DNA from: Spirogloea muscicola
Taxonomy: Eukaryota > Streptophyta > Zygnematophyceae > Spirogloeales > Spirogloeaceae
Direction: 5' to 3'
DNA: 62,524 nucleotides
Assembly (NCBI GenBank): GCA_009602725.1
Contig: WELB01000082.1
Coordinates: 84,390-146,913, forward strand
Shown here: piece after piece, positions 29,318-40,879 of the stretch
How positions within the stretch are numbered: the first letter of the stretch is position 1
Layout of the letters: each line of letters begins with the position of its first letter
Made by a program: the position numbers and the translations under genes
Notes under the pieces: model-generated
Seen by the model: the letters and a program-made list of their open reading frames with translations, nothing else
Databases searched by the model: none
Told to the model about the DNA's origin: nothing

Positions 29318-30547
29318 ATGGCGGCGGCGACGGCGACGGCGCAGCCCCGCTTCAACGACCGCGAGAATGCGGATCTTCGACTGAAGGTGAAGGACGCCTG
29401 CAGCGGCCGCGCCATCGAGCTCCACCTCCACAAGGACGTCGTGTGCCCGCAGAGCGCCTTCCTCGAGGCGCGGTGCTCCGCGGCATGGAACGGCAGCGGT
29501 GGCCTGACCACGGTGGAGATGGCGGCGAGCGGCGAGGGCACCGGAGTCTGCGACCCCAACGCTTACCTTGCCGTCATCAAGGCCATGTACACCAAGCTGG
29601 CGCTGGCAACGCCGCTACGCTGCTTCAGCGACGCTCTCGGTTTCCTGTTGGCGTCAGCCGAGCTCCTGTTCCAGGACGGGGTCAACCTCGCCGCCGAGTA
29701 TCTGGCCAATATTCCCTGGACAGCAGCGGAGGAGGCAGTCATCAAGGCGCTTGCCACCTCCATTCCCCTCGACGATGGCCGCCTCAACAAGCTCCTTGCG
29801 CGCTGCGCCAGCGACGGTGACCCTCTTACAGGCTGTGAGGCGGTGCGGGGCGTCACGCGCGCGCTGGTAACGTCTGCGCTCGGCCGCGTTGCGTTGAGCC
29901 CCCGGCATGAAGCGGCGACGGTCATAGCTGCCGAGGCCCCGCTCATGGCCATGCTCAAGACCATCGCCGCCACAGGCGACGATGCCCTCCGCCGCGGAGT
30001 GGAGTACGGCGTCTTTGATGTCGTGCGCAGCGAGGCCAGCACGCTTGCTGGGCAGGCTATGTCCTTCCCGGGGCTGCTCTTCAAGTATGGCTGGCTGCTC
30101 GCGCAGGTTCACGACCTGGGGTTCGGGCAGATGCTTGCCGCGCTGCTCGCGTCGCAAGAGTGGCTGGCCACCTCGATCAGGTGTCAGGCCGACGACGAGA
30201 CAGTTGGGACATTCAATGGCCTTCTTCGGAGCTACCTCCGCGGCCTTGCAACGGGGGGCCTGGCCCTTGAGGACCGCGACCGGCTCTCTTTCCTCCTCAT
30301 TTGGGCGCCCACCTTGGTCTTCGTCAGCAGCCGCTGCTCCACAGCTGGCCTGGATGAGGTTTACACCGACACGTGCAAGGTCCTCAGCACTTTCTGCATC
30401 AAGGAGCAGGCTGCCGCCATCATAAATCTTGAGGAGATAATGCAGAAGCAGGGCACTGAGGACCGGTGGCATCGTTGCTGCGGACTGGAGACACTGCTGC
30501 TCCAATTCAACAAAACCTGGACCAAGACGACAGGCAGCCAGAGGTGA
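29318..30547 (+). CDS. BTB/POZ domain protein, intact copy 1 (409 aa, no intron)
   Basis: Likely substrate adaptor for a cullin-3 ubiquitin ligase, as for plant BTB proteins; the substrate is unknown. The frame is open for 409 codons. Residues about 10-110 form the BTB fold: FNDRENADLRLKVKD, AIELHLHKDVVCPQSAFLEA and AYLAVIKAMYTKLALATPLR. A BACK-like helical region follows: FLLASAELLFQDGVNLAAEY, then LANIPWTAAEEAVIKALATS, the pattern of a land-plant BTB subfamily. Later segments are YGWLLAQVHDLGFGQMLAAL and KVLSTFCIKEQAAAIINLEE, ending TWTKTTGSQR. I chose ATG 29318 because the same position (after 'cccagc') starts all four copies; 29282 is an in-frame alternative. It is the only undamaged copy among four in the window. 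Confidence 0.88.
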   Translation: MAAATATAQPRFNDRENADLRLKVKDACSGRAIELHLHKDVVCPQSAFLEARCSAAWNGSGGLTTVEMAASGEGTGVCDPNAYLAVIKAMYTKLALATPLRCFSDALGFLLASAELLFQDGVNLAAEYLANIPWTAAEEAVIKALATSIPLDDGRLNKLLARCASDGDPLTGCEAVRGVTRALVTSALGRVALSPRHEAATVIAAEAPLMAMLKTIAATGDDALRRGVEYGVFDVVRSEASTLAGQAMSFPGLLFKYGWLLAQVHDLGFGQMLAALLASQEWLATSIRCQADDETVGTFNGLLRSYLRGLATGGLALEDRDRLSFLLIWAPTLVFVSSRCSTAGLDEVYTDTCKVLSTFCIKEQAAAIINLEEIMQKQGTEDRWHRCCGLETLLLQFNKTWTKTTGSQR

Positions 30548-31420
30548 ATTGTGAGACCTCTGCTCAGAGTGAGCTGAGTCATATGCTGTGCAGAAGTCTG
30601 TCCTATTTTCCTACCATTTGGCCATCTGACATAAATCATGCACATTGAGCACTTTTCAGGCTTGCCTGACAAGTGCTCCAGCTTGCCTGCACCATGCTCC
30701 AGAATGACATTGCCCACTTGTGCTTGTGGACTTATAATGACCTTTCTTATGGTTCTTGACTCTAACACCCTGCCTTCGTTTGTGCAGATGACCAGTAGTG
30801 GCCCCAGAGGACTGGCAGTGTATGCTGCAGGCTAAGTGCGAGGGCTAGCGTGTGGTGTACGCGAATTCAGCGAGGAGACTGTATGAGAAGAAGACACCTT
30901 GATGCACCGGACGCCTCTTTGTTGCAGCTGAAGAGCTCAAGATCCAGTGTGCCTGATAGGTGTGCGTGAACAGGACAAGAAGTATGCTGAGCATTCAGCC
31001 TTTCCTAGAAGCCTGTCCTTCTAGGCACTGTCTGCAGCACAATACAAGATGAGCCAAAGGCCTCAGAATGACCTTCGCAGGCCACTTCTGACGTCATGTA
31101 GCGGTGCGACACTGCCACTAGCCTGGTTCAGGTGAGAAGGTTGACTAGGCAAGTGGCCCCGCTACTCTGCTCTTCACATACAAGAATGGAAGGGAATGGG
31201 GACTCGCAGACTAAGAACTAAGGCATGCCTCCACATGAGGCCCAACCTATCATATGTGTATTCAACAATCGTTGAATGAGAAGTTGTTGACTTGACTTGG
31301 TTGACTTAGTTGTTGACTTGACCACGTAGCCGGCGCAGTGACGTGTACAGCGCATGCGCCTTTACTTCTCAGCATTGAACAGGACTAGGCGTTCCTAGGT
31401 CTAGCCCTCATATTGCACTT
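30548..31420 (+). other. 3' flank of BTB copy 1, part of the duplicated unit
   Basis: This aligns block by block with 44361-45120 and 51343-52130, downstream of BTB copies 2 and 4. Shared blocks include 'agtggccccagaggactgg' (30792), 'agggctagcgtgtggtgtac' (30841), 'aaggcatgcctccacatgag' (31221) and 'gtagccggcgcagtgacgtg' (31326). No gene is seen. It is the convergent region between the BTB gene and the lost methyltransferase gene. A short repeat of 'gttgttgacttgac' lies at 31285-31325. Confidence 0.65.
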
Positions 31421-31475
31421 CACGACGGCAGCTTCGTCAGCGAGTACAGCTGCCCGTGCTCGAGGCAGAGGGCTC
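31421..31475 (-). pseudogene. Stub of METTL21-like gene, copy 1
   Basis: About 50 bp ('cttcgtcagcgagtacagct', then 'tgctcgaggcag') match the 3' end of the methyltransferase gene at 52140-52190 ('cctcagcaagtacagctgca'). The position and order relative to the BTB gene are the same as in the other two units. The rest of the gene is gone; hairpin repeats and a LINE follow. Confidence 0.55.
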
Positions 31476-31599
31476 GGCTGGCAGTGCAGGATGAGCGGGC
31501 TTGAGGCTGGCGTTCCGCCAGTGATCCTGTCCTGCGGCAGCTTGGACCACGGGCGCTGCGGCCTTCGACCTAGCTAGAACGCCGCACCGCAGGAGCAAA

Positions 31600-31770
31600 G
31601 GCACGCGGTGCGCACGAAATGAAAGCGACCTTGTCACTTCTTTCCAGGCTGGCTTCCCACAGCCCTCGCCCCCTTTGGAAGAGCTCACGTCTTCTCAGAA
31701 TGGCCAATCCGAGCCTTACAATGTCCTGGTAACGGGTCGAACAGATGTCGCAGGAAGAGGCGACAAGAGG
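31600..31770. repeat. Hairpin module and 'cggtgcgcacgaaatgaaag' repeat
   Basis: One copy of the module in forward orientation (gaccttgtcacttctttccag, ggctggcttcccacagccct, ttggaagagctcacg) is preceded by the 'cggtgcgcac' repeat seen at 11370 and 46710. It sits at the 3' side of the degraded LINE that follows. Confidence 0.65.
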
Positions 31771-34600
31771 TCACCTAGTGCGGTGGTTAGAGAAAGCTGG
31801 AAGGGCAGGTTGCCTGTTGCAAATCCCGCCATGGCGGGTGCTAAACAAGCCTGACCTCTTCAGGGTGAAGCGAGCGGAGATGGTAGAGACCACTTGGGCC
31901 CAGCACCCTAGGTGAGCCGCTCGGGACAGGCGAGCCAGTGGACGGCACCCAAGGCCGCCTTTGCTGATGGGAAGCGTCAGCTGGAGGAGGGCAGCCGATG
32001 TAGAGGAGAGATTGGGGTGGTTCACCAAGCCGTGGAGAGCCTGTTGGAGGCGGGAGTCCACAGGGGAGTATAGGGCGTCCACTGCAGAGGTGGGGGGTAC
32101 AGTCCGCAACAGGTGAGTGGGACGTCAGGCCACACACCAGGTGAGGATGGCCACCGCCAGCCGCGAGTCCTGTAAGGAGGGGAGGGTCGGGAGGGTCTGG
32201 AGCTGTCTCTCGAGGGTGGACTCCACCCACGTGCCCGACATAAGTAGCAGCCCCCAATGGAAGCCCAAGCACCACCATGCCGAGGGGGGGGGGGTCTGGA
32301 ATCTAGCCGGCAGCTCGGTGGTGGGAGGGATGCCGACTGGCGACCATGCCAGTTGAAACCCTATTTCATGGCGGCGAATTTTGAGGTCAAGAGTGTGCAG
32401 CTCACGCTCCAAGGTGCTGTAGGCGTGGGTGGCATCTGCAGAGGGGCCCACCAAAGTTGTGTCGTCTTCATAATTTGCCATAAGTACCTCCGGGTGGGCT
32501 GCCGCTGTGGTGCGCAGCGCACGCAGATGAGCTAAAGCGAAAAGGAAACCACCGAGAGGGTCACCTTGTCGGGTGCACGATGGTAAGACGACCTGCGAGG
32601 TGCCCGCTCCACATAGTAGAGAAGGTGGAGCCCCGGAGGTGCAGCGAAAGAAAGGGACTAGGGAGGGCAAGTATGTGCACAGCTCCTCTGTGATGGCTCC
32701 GCAGTTGACGCTGTTGGAGGCCATCTTGAGGTCAACTAATGGGCCATCCAGCTGGGACTGCAATCTAGGGCCGCTCTCAGACCATGGACGACTGCTTCTG
32801 AACCTGCAGAGAGCCCCGCGTCGAATTAGTGGTAGGGGATGTGGAGCTGGGCTGCCTCCCGTGCTGCTGGAAAAGTGTTCTACAGACCAGGCGTGTGAGG
32901 ACCTTGCCCATGGCGATGGGCCGTACAACGCCTGTGAATTTGGAGAGGGCGAGAAGGGTGCTGCTGGTCAGAGCAGCCCAAGCCGCAGGGGGGAGGAGGC
33001 CACGCGCCACCGCTTGGCAGACTTGTGTAGCAAGGCAAGGTCGCCCGCCTCATCGTCGAGCCAGAGCTCGCGAAGGTCTTCAATCAGCCAGCCCAATGGC
33101 CAGCCAGCTGCAGCTTTCCGGCTGCGTACCAGCGCCGTGCGAAGAGCTGCCAGGGCGAGCTCCACCGGGGTTGGGGGCTGAGAACTTTTAAGCCAGGGCG
33201 GAAGGGGGTTCTGGGCTGGGTGATGAAGGGCCCGTAGAACAGCAAGTGTGTAGCCGGAGTAGCTGAACCCAAAGCTTGGTCGGCGCGTGTGAGATCCCCA
33301 GCGCAGCCAAACCGTCTGGAGCGCCAGACAGCTGTTGCAGCTGAGGTGGCAGGGGTCGGCCGATTGGCTTGGACACCTGGACAGCAGCCCAATGCTCCTC
33401 TAAGAGCTGCTTCCATGCACCGCCCTATAGGAGTTGGAAGCGCGACAGCTGGTACGGCTGGACGTGTGGTTGGAGCTGCCGCAACTGTAGGGAGGCGGGA
33501 GTAGGAAGGAGAGGCGGGAGGTCTGAGGCCATCTCGGGCTGGGTGGCCGAAGGGGCAAGACCTGCAACCAAGTGTGCCACGGAGCGGCGGGGAGCCATGC
33601 CGATGGGAGCCTTGTCAACCCGTCCTGTGTCCACTGCTGGAGCTGCTAGAGGAATGGGAGGCAGCAGCAGTGGCAGGAGGGATGGCGGGGGTGGGAAGGA
33701 GTGCCGGAAGTGCCGGGGCCGTAAAGAGCGGGGTGGCCGAAGGGGCAGCTCCGGCAGCGGTGCTTGTCGCATGATGGAGGGAAGCTGGCTGGCGGGAGCC
33801 CTGTCAAACTGCCCTGCGCCTGGTTCTTGGGAGCTGCTGGCAGAAAGGGAGGAAGCCGTGGTGGCAGGAGGTGCGGCGAGGGTCGGAAGGAAAGCCTGCC
33901 TATTTTGGCTGAGCCGACCGGCCCTGCGCCTGCTGCTGGAAGCACTTGTGCATTGAGAAGCCACAGCAGCGGCAGCGGCAGCAGTAGCGGCAGCGGCAGC
34001 AACAATGGCAGCGGTCGTAGCTGGAATGGTGGGCATAAGAGGGGCGGTTACAGAATGGTTGGAGGGGCAGAGGCCGCCAAGAGGGGGGCACGTCAGTGTT
34101 TGGGGGGGCACTATCAGGGGCCACATGCGAAGATGTGGAGGGGGGCGTGCGCACCTGGCTCGAACTCAGGCCGTCGCTGCCCGTGGAAGTGGCAGCAGTA
34201 GCCGCCCCACCCTTGCTGTGTGCAATGTTCCTGGCTTGGGTGGCGGGTTGTTGGGGCAAGCCCGCTTCAGGCAAGGAGGTGGCAGCCGCACGCTGGGGAA
34301 AGCCAGACACGCTGCGCTGCGCTGCGGCATGAGTGGCAGGGTGCAAGAGCGTGCTCGCCTGCGGAGCGACGAACAGCGCTGCTTGTGAGGGAGGCGGGAT
34401 GGGAGGCGACTGGCAGAGGAGGAGGCCGTGCCACCCGAGGCGGCGGTGGCGGGGCGTGTAGCGACGGGCGGAGCAGGTGCGGCCTGTCGCGGGCGCGGGG
34501 AGCCGCTGCCCGAGCGAGGGTGGCGGGGGGAGCTTGGCAGCCGGCGAGGCGCCGGGGAGGGCCGCGGGCCTGGCACGGCCATGAGCTCGGCGGCGGCGTG
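31771..34600 (-). mobile_element. Degraded family-A LINE (reverse transcriptase fragment)
   Basis: Minus-strand remnants of a non-LTR retrotransposon. Reading frames at 32928-32125 and 32109-31771 give reverse-transcriptase blocks: TRQGDPLGGFLFALAHLRAL (motif B), then LMANYEDDTTLVGPS where the catalytic YADD is changed to YEDD, then LPISKGGLGCRPLARLSRAA (thumb side). Frames are interrupted and the C-terminal endonuclease part is missing. Upstream (33.4-34.6 kb) is a proline/serine/alanine-rich low-complexity region that probably corresponds to the N-terminal part of the element. It is a dead copy. A small piece of the same family recurs at about 47085-47150. Confidence 0.75.
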
Positions 34601-34604
34601 GGGC

Positions 34605-34680
34605 AGTGGCACTCCCAACGGGGGCAAGGGCTGTGAAAAGCCAGCCCGAAAAGAATTGACAAAGGTTCGAAGGGGCCAAA
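34605..34680 (-). repeat. Hairpin module copy
   Basis: Module in reverse orientation: 'cactcccaacgggggcaagg', 'gctgtgaaaagccagcccg', 'aaaagaattgacaaaggttc', 'gaaggggcc'. It lies between LINE A and the 3' tail of LINE B. Confidence 0.7.
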
Positions 34681-34689
34681 TGACGAGAG

Positions 34690-37600
34690 AATGCGGCTGC
34701 AGATATTAAAAGAGCGGCCGTGAAAGCCAGCGAGATGCATACAGGTGTTCATGACGGAGCCACAGGCTAGGCAGCCAGGGCGCTCTTAGTAACCCCGTGT
34801 CACCAGTAGGAAGTCAGATGAGCTGAGGGGAGGAAGAGCAACCCCGCTGCGCAAGCCAGAGGCTGCTGCAAGAGCACGACCAGCGCGGCGATGCAAAGCA
34901 AGCGCTTGGGAACGCTGTAGCGACATAGACAAACGCATGCGGTAGCAGGACACAAGATCCAAAGGCACCGAGCCACCGGGAAGGGCTGCACCCTGTCCCC
35001 GGCGCCGCTGGTCAGCTTGAGATGCCAGCAGCGAAAGTAACGAGGACCACCGACCCCCGTAACACCCATGGATGTCCATGGCCAGGGGGTAAAAGGTATC
35101 ACCCGCCGGGTGGTCCTTGTACTTGTGCATTTTCTTCTGTTCGGCCACCTTCACAGCATAGCCGGTCTCAGAAGTTACGGGGCCCTTTGTCCGGAAGCTG
35201 TCGGTTAGGACGACGTCCATGAGAAGCCGCTTGCCACCTCCCATGGGGACGCCAACCAGATCGACACACCGCGTCCGAGGGACCCCGTTGCGGAGCTGGA
35301 CGGGCATCACCCCGGTGCTCTCCAACGCCACTTGATATCCCGCCTCCTTGACGATGCCATACATGGCGTCACGTAGGAGGTTGTGGGAGCCCGTGCGCTC
35401 ACTGCCTTTGGCGCACCTGAGCATATGGTCACCCATGAGCACTGCATCATGCTCAATAAGCCCACATTCACATTGGGTCACCCTGCCAAGCACAGGGGTG
35501 GTAAGCCAAGACGGCGGCACATAGCTTCGCAAAACAAAGCATTTTCCATCCGCAACCCCGCATGCAAAGGCAAAGCGCGGAGCCACTCAGACGCTCCCAG
35601 AGACGATACAGATAGGAGCCGAGCCTGGCCTCGAGCATCCCCTTGGAGGAGACTCCGGAGATGCTCCAGTGGTTGCTCGTCTGCAGCACGGGAAAACCGC
35701 GATTGAGCCTTAACATCAGAAACGTCAGCCCAGGCAGCAAAGCCAACAGGCTCATTCACCAGAGGCGGGTATGCGGCAAAGAGGTCCTGTTGGCATGCTT
35801 TGAGAGTCACTTGGAAAGGCAGACTCCCCTGAACCACGTTACTGATGTGAGGCGCCAACACACGTTGTTGCTCAAGGAGGAATCGTCCAGATATGGACGA
35901 GGCCACCTGAGCCCAGCAGCCAAGGTACGCTGGTCTGCATAAGCGGACCAAGGGGCGACAACCAAGCCCACCGTGACGTATGGGCAGCGTACATTGCACC
36001 AGTGCTGCTGGAGACTGCTCTAGGAGTGGGTGAGCAATCAGATCAGCAAGGCATTGCTGAAGCTTGACATCAATGGATGCATAGATAGCATCCAAGCTGA
36101 CCGACGGTGGGACCGTACGCAGGAGGTAACATGGCCGCTGTGCCACACTCCTGGTCAAAATGGCCACTGCCAACTGAGAGTCCCCAAGGCGTGGGAGCTC
36201 TGGCAGGACCTGCACGTATCCTTGGAGACGCGCAAGGACAGCACCCTCTGAGAAAGACGGGTCCCCTAGTGGCACTCCCAAGATCCTCAAGCCGCCCTCT
36301 GGAGTCTGACAAGATGTAGGCAACGAGGAGAAGAGGGAAAGAGGGATGCCAATGGGGGACCAGGCGGAGCACTTAGCCGGATTGACCCCAAGCCCAATAA
36401 GCTGGAGCTGGTGCTGAAGCGTGCCGAAAGCTTGCAGCACCTCCACTGGGGGGCCGAGGAGCGTGGTATCATCCGCGTAACTCGGGAGGAGAACGCCAGG
36501 GTGAGCCCTCGCCGTGTTGCGCAAAGCACGGTGATGCGCCAGAGCGAAGAGAAAACCTCCCATGGGATCACCTTGCCGTGTCCCCGTCTTTGACTGTAAA
36601 ACAGCCAAAGAACTCCCTGCCCCCCACAACAATGCAGATGGCGAGCCATACATGCATCGGAAGTGAGGGAGGAGGGTGGGAAAGTACTGCCTTAGCTCCT
36701 CGGCAATAACCTGCCGATCCACAGAGCTGAAGGCATTCTGTACGTCCACGCTCAAGGCCAGCCAATGGGGGTTGACATCCAGTGCCGCTCGTACCCCGTG
36801 CACCAGGGTCTCAGCGCCAGCACGCATCCCAGCCCCAAACTGGTGGGGATGGAAGCGCGCCTGGGCATCGTCCTGGATCTGCATGATTAGGGTGCGCCCC
36901 ACGAGGCGCGACAGAACCTCCCCCATCGAGATAGGAAGCACTCCCCCGCTGTCCTTCTGCAAAGCAATGAGATTGCTTGTGCAGAGGACTGCGCCTACAC
37001 GTTGGGTGAGGTGTCCACGCGCACATGTTGTGCGACCCTACGCAGCAGATTGAAATCCTCCGAGTCGTCCTCCCCATACAGCTCCCGCAAGTGCTCAAAG
37101 AGCATGCTCGATGGAACCCCGGCGACTGCCTTGCGGCTACTCACAATCGCCCGACGGAAGGCAGCCGGGTCCAGGTCCACCGGTTGAGCAGGCGTGAAGC
37201 TCTCCATCCATGTATCTAATCTTCGCGGGGCCGGAGGATGGAGCTGCTCGAGTGCGGCCAAGGTTGCCGCATCATGCGGTGCTGGTGTGGAGGGCTCCAA
37301 GGCTTGGGCAGCCCTGGCAAGGTCGCCGGCTCGTCCGAATCGGATGGCACGTCGCTTGCCCGCCTCCTTTATATCGGATTCCGACGTGGTGGGCCGATAG
37401 TTGGCTTGCGCGAGTTGCGCAGCCGCTTGGTGCTTTGCAAGTAGCAGCTGCCACTCCCCACCTTCAAACAGGTGGAGGCGCAGCAGCAGCTCCTTGCGAC
37501 CTGCCTTCCCCTGCGGCAGGCGACCAAGCAAGAGTCGCGGAAACAACACAAACACAGCCCATGCAGCCTCATCCTCGCTGTCACGAGCCAGACGTGTCAG

Positions 37601-38930
37601 GAGTGGCCGAAGGGCTCGCCGTATGTGGGGCCGGGCCCAATACGGGATGTGTCGTAGGAGCTGCGCGTTGGTCGTCCGCAGGATCTCGGAGAAGTCCACG
37701 CTCTCCGCCCATCGCCAGTGTTCTGCCGTAGGCCCTGGTGGTGGTGTTGGCATCGCCCCTCTTGAAGGGGCTCTGCGAGCCCGAGCGGTGGCGGATGCCT
37801 CTGCCTGCTGCGCCTCTCTGTTAGCAGAACGCACGCAGGCCCGCTCGTGCGAGCTCAGACCCACCTTGGAGGCACAGCGCCGCCGGTAGAGCCGGCAGCG
37901 GAGCTCCACAGGTGGGCAAGAGGTTGCCTCCGCAGGGAGCCGGAGGTCCTCTTGGCCCTGCTCCCCTTCCCCTTTTAATATCAGCAGCCGCTTCTCTTCC
38001 CCAGGTGCAGCTGATACAGCGGCATCGCCAGCCACGGGCCCGTCAGCATCATCAGCGCCACTGCCACCACTCGCCGAACCCATGGCGACAACCACTTCCA
38101 AGCGCCGCCTGGCTCCTCCGCTGCGGCGACCTCCCCTCCAAGATGCAGGGGGATTTGCGGAAGCCGTCTGCCCTGCAGACGCGGGAGAGGTGCACGGCGT
38201 TGGTTGTGGGTGGGGCTCGAAGCCCGTAAGTAGAGCAGCATGAGAAGCCGTGGGAGAAGATACTGGAGGAGGGGGTCCTGTGCCCCTCTCCATGTTGCCC
38301 TCCTCCACGGCAATCTCGGATGGTGTTGGGGCCGTGGTCGGGACAGCCGTCTCGTCCATCCCTGAGCCTAATGGGGCCTGGGATGAGCGCGTAGCGCAGC
38401 AACTCCTGGAGCTCCGGTGCACTGCTCGCGCGCTGGCCGCCAGTGCGGTTGCCTCCCCGGCACAAGTGAGCCGAGGTTTTGATCGCAGCCGGCCGAGCCA
38501 GCTTGTGAGCTGGGCAGCCGGACCCATGTTCCCCGCACGAGGCTGTGCAAGCTGCCTAGGTGCCGTATCCTCCCTCGCCACCGCCGTGGCCGCCGCGACG
38601 CACGGCGTGGCATGAGGGACCTCGCCAGCTGGGGGTCGCGCTGCGGACGGCACTCCGCGCGGCGAGCTCCGAGGAGCGCGCCGCGCAGGTGCGCGCCGTG
38701 CCTTCGCAGGCGGCGGCATGCGCGCCCGGCGGCGCTCAGGCGCTCGAGCGCCCCGGGGGGTTGGCAAGGCCAAATGACGGAAGGGCCAAAGAGCACTATG
38801 CAGCTCCGAAGGGGCCTGAAGAAAGAAGCAAGGGCCCGCCCACTGAGGATAGGGGCTGGAAGCCAGCCCAGAAAAGGAGGAACATGGTACGAGAAGGGGC
38901 CTGGCGCTAAGAAAAACAAGCACAACAAGA
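34690..38930 (-). mobile_element. Nearly complete family-B LINE with RT and restriction-like endonuclease
   Basis: Non-LTR retrotransposon, about 4.2 kb, in three minus-strand frames. Frame 38923-36995 has a zinc-finger-like stretch (CASKVGLSSHERAC) and the linker AIRFGRAGDLARAAQALEPS. Frame 36962-35478 has the reverse transcriptase: GEVLSRLVGRTLI, ALSVDVQNAFSSVDRQVIAE (motif A), GTRQGDPMGGFLFALAHHRA (motif B), LPSYADDTTLLGPP (motif C, intact YADD) and GLRILGVPLGD. Frame 35586-34786 has the knuckle CECGLIEHDAVLMGDHMLRC, HNLLRDAMYGI and the endonuclease core RCVDLVGVPMGGGKRLLMDV, ending LLVTRGY. Only two frame breaks (about 36990 and 35490) separate the parts. I see no apurinic endonuclease domain, so it looks like the R2-type, restriction-like-endonuclease class. 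The 3' tail is at 34690-34800. Confidence 0.88.
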
Positions 38931-39060
38931 AACCAAAAAAGGGCTGCTGATATTAAAAGAGCGGCTGTGAAAGCCAGCCAGATGCATACAGGTGTTCATG
39001 ACGGAGCCACAGGCTAGACAGCCAGGGCGCTCTTAGTAACCCCGTGTCAGCAGTAGGAAG
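38860..39060 (-). mobile_element. Hairpin module plus second family-B LINE 3' tail
   Basis: At 38940-39058 the sequence repeats the tail of LINE B at 34690-34800 almost exactly (ttaaaagagcggctgtgaaa, cagatgcatacaggtgttca, gccagggcgctcttagtaac). So a second, nearly 5'-deleted copy lies upstream of LINE B and downstream of LINE C. A degenerate hairpin module is at 38865-38900. Confidence 0.75.
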
Positions 39061-39064
39061 AAAC

Positions 39065-40860
39065 AAAGCAGCTACGTATCACTCTGTAAACCCTTCTAAG
39101 CAGCCTCAGGTCAGAGAAGCTAGGCTCCTGGAAGTGGGTCCCCTGGCCAGAGCCAGAGGCAGCAGCGAGGACTCTGCCGGCACGCAGGTGCAGCGCGCTG
39201 GCCATAGACCGCTGCAGCGAGACGGCCAAGCGCATACGGTACACCTGCGCCAGCGACCCGGCTGCAAGGAAAGTCCACCGGCTCCCCTTGGAAGCGGCGG
39301 ACGATGGCGTGGCGGGCGAGCTGGTTGAGCAGCTCGAGCGACCTGCGTGTCGATAGCCAGCGAGAAGAACTCGTCTTCCCGTGGATGATCAGCATACTTG
39401 AGCTCCTTGGCCCGAGTGGCGCAGGCGGCCGCAAACCCGGCCTTGGTGGCACATTGGGCTGGGTGTGAGCGGTCGTATGCGTCGGTGGTCACCACGTCAA
39501 GGATAAAAAGTGGCCCGCCAGCTTGTGGGGTGGCCACAAGGTCGACGCGACGAACGTGGAGACCGTCGGCCCGTTGCTGGAGCGGCATGACGGCGGAGTT
39601 CTCCGCTGCCACCGAGAAGCCAGCCTCCACCAGGATGCCATGCATCGCATCCGGAGGCGGTCGTGGGCCGCTGTCCGCTCTCCGCAGTGGGAACAGCGCA
39701 GAACATGAGCGGCGAGCTCCCCAGGCTCGGCCCCTCGCTCGCCACATTCACATTGACGCACACCCTGGAGACATGACGGCGGCAGGCCGAGGAGCCGGTG
39801 GACGGCACTGCGAAATACCTCGTCCAGGAGAGTGAGGGCGTCGTTGAGGGGGAGGGCCTGGAGCCACGCCGCTGCCCCCGGGGAAGAGGCTGAGTGGAGT
39901 CTCGCACGCCCGCGCAGGTCGGCCTCCGGGAGCTGCAGCAAGGTGGTGGTGAAGGCTGCCTTGTCCATCGCGGCCGCGAAGCGCGCTGGACGCGCAGGTC
40001 GGCGGTGTGCGCGAGGTGCTCAAAATGGACCGCCTGGCCCGCCAGTTCCGAGCGCGCCGCGAGCAGCTCCTGGTGGGCTGAGCGTAGCGACGCCTGGAAA
40101 GGCAGCACGTCTGTGTTTACCTCCACCACCGCCTGCTCCAGCGCACGCCGGCCTTGGACCAAGAAGCGCTGGGGCACGGAGGCGGCTGTCTGGGCCCAGC
40201 TGCCGAGGTACGCCGCCCTGCAGGAACGGACGAGCGGGCGCAGGCCGAGACCACCGTAGCTGAGGGGGAGCGCCGCCTGGTGAAGAGTGGCAGGCGACTG
40301 GAGAAAACCCTGGTGGCGGACCAGGGCCGCCAGGCTCGCCACCATGCCTGCGTCGAAACCCGCGTACGCCGCCAGTGCCCCTGGGACGGCGGGGTGGCCC
40401 GCGCCAAGTGCTGGGGTCTCTGCGCAATGGCCTTAGTCAGCATGGCCAAAGACGGCTGCATATCGTGCAGCTCGGGGAGCCGGGCCGCAGGCTGGAGGTG
40501 CTCCTCGAGGCGGGCGCGCAGTTGCCCCTCAACGAAGGACGGCGCACCGATGGGGACCCCCAGGAGGGTGAGGCCGTCTGCAGGGGTCAGGCACCCGGGG
40601 GGCAGCGCCAGGGTGGATGGGAGGCCGTAGGGGGACCAAGCTGCGCACTGCGACGCCCGGGTGGACAAGCCGAGGGTGGCCAGCTGCAGCTCGAAGGTGC
40701 CGAAGGCCGCCGCCACGTCTTCCGGAGGGCCGACCATGGTGGTGTCGTCGGCGAAGGTAGGCAGTAGGACCCCTGGGTGTGCCGCCCCGGTAGCCTGCAG
40801 AGCCCGGTGGTGAGCTAGCGCGAAGTAGAAGCCGCCGAGGGGGTCCCCTTGCCCGTTGCC
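39065..40860 (-). mobile_element. Family-C LINE, 5'-truncated inside the RT domain
   Basis: A minus-strand non-LTR copy about 1.8 kb long. It begins inside reverse transcriptase motif B (GQGDPLGGFYFALAHHRAL). It then has LLPTFADDTTMVGPPEDVAA (motif C as FADD), GLTLLGVPIGAPSFVEGQLR and YGGLGLRPLVRSCRAAYLGS. The CCHC knuckle follows (CECGERGAEPGELAAHVLRC), then HDRLR and DAMHGILVEAGFSVAAE. The endonuclease core is HVRRVDLVATPQAGGPLFIL followed by DVVTTDAYDRSHP. It ends near 39070 with the tail FSDLRLLRRVY. Frames 40737-40117, 40345-39497 and 39747-39106 show several frameshifts, so the copy is dead. Confidence 0.82.
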
Positions 40861-40879
40861 CGTGCGCCAATTCCAATGG

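Noticed and set aside
33425-34680. A proline/serine-rich protein of about 230-260 aa on the minus strand
   Set aside because: Low-complexity sequence located where the N-terminal part of LINE A is expected, with no independent sign of a host gene.
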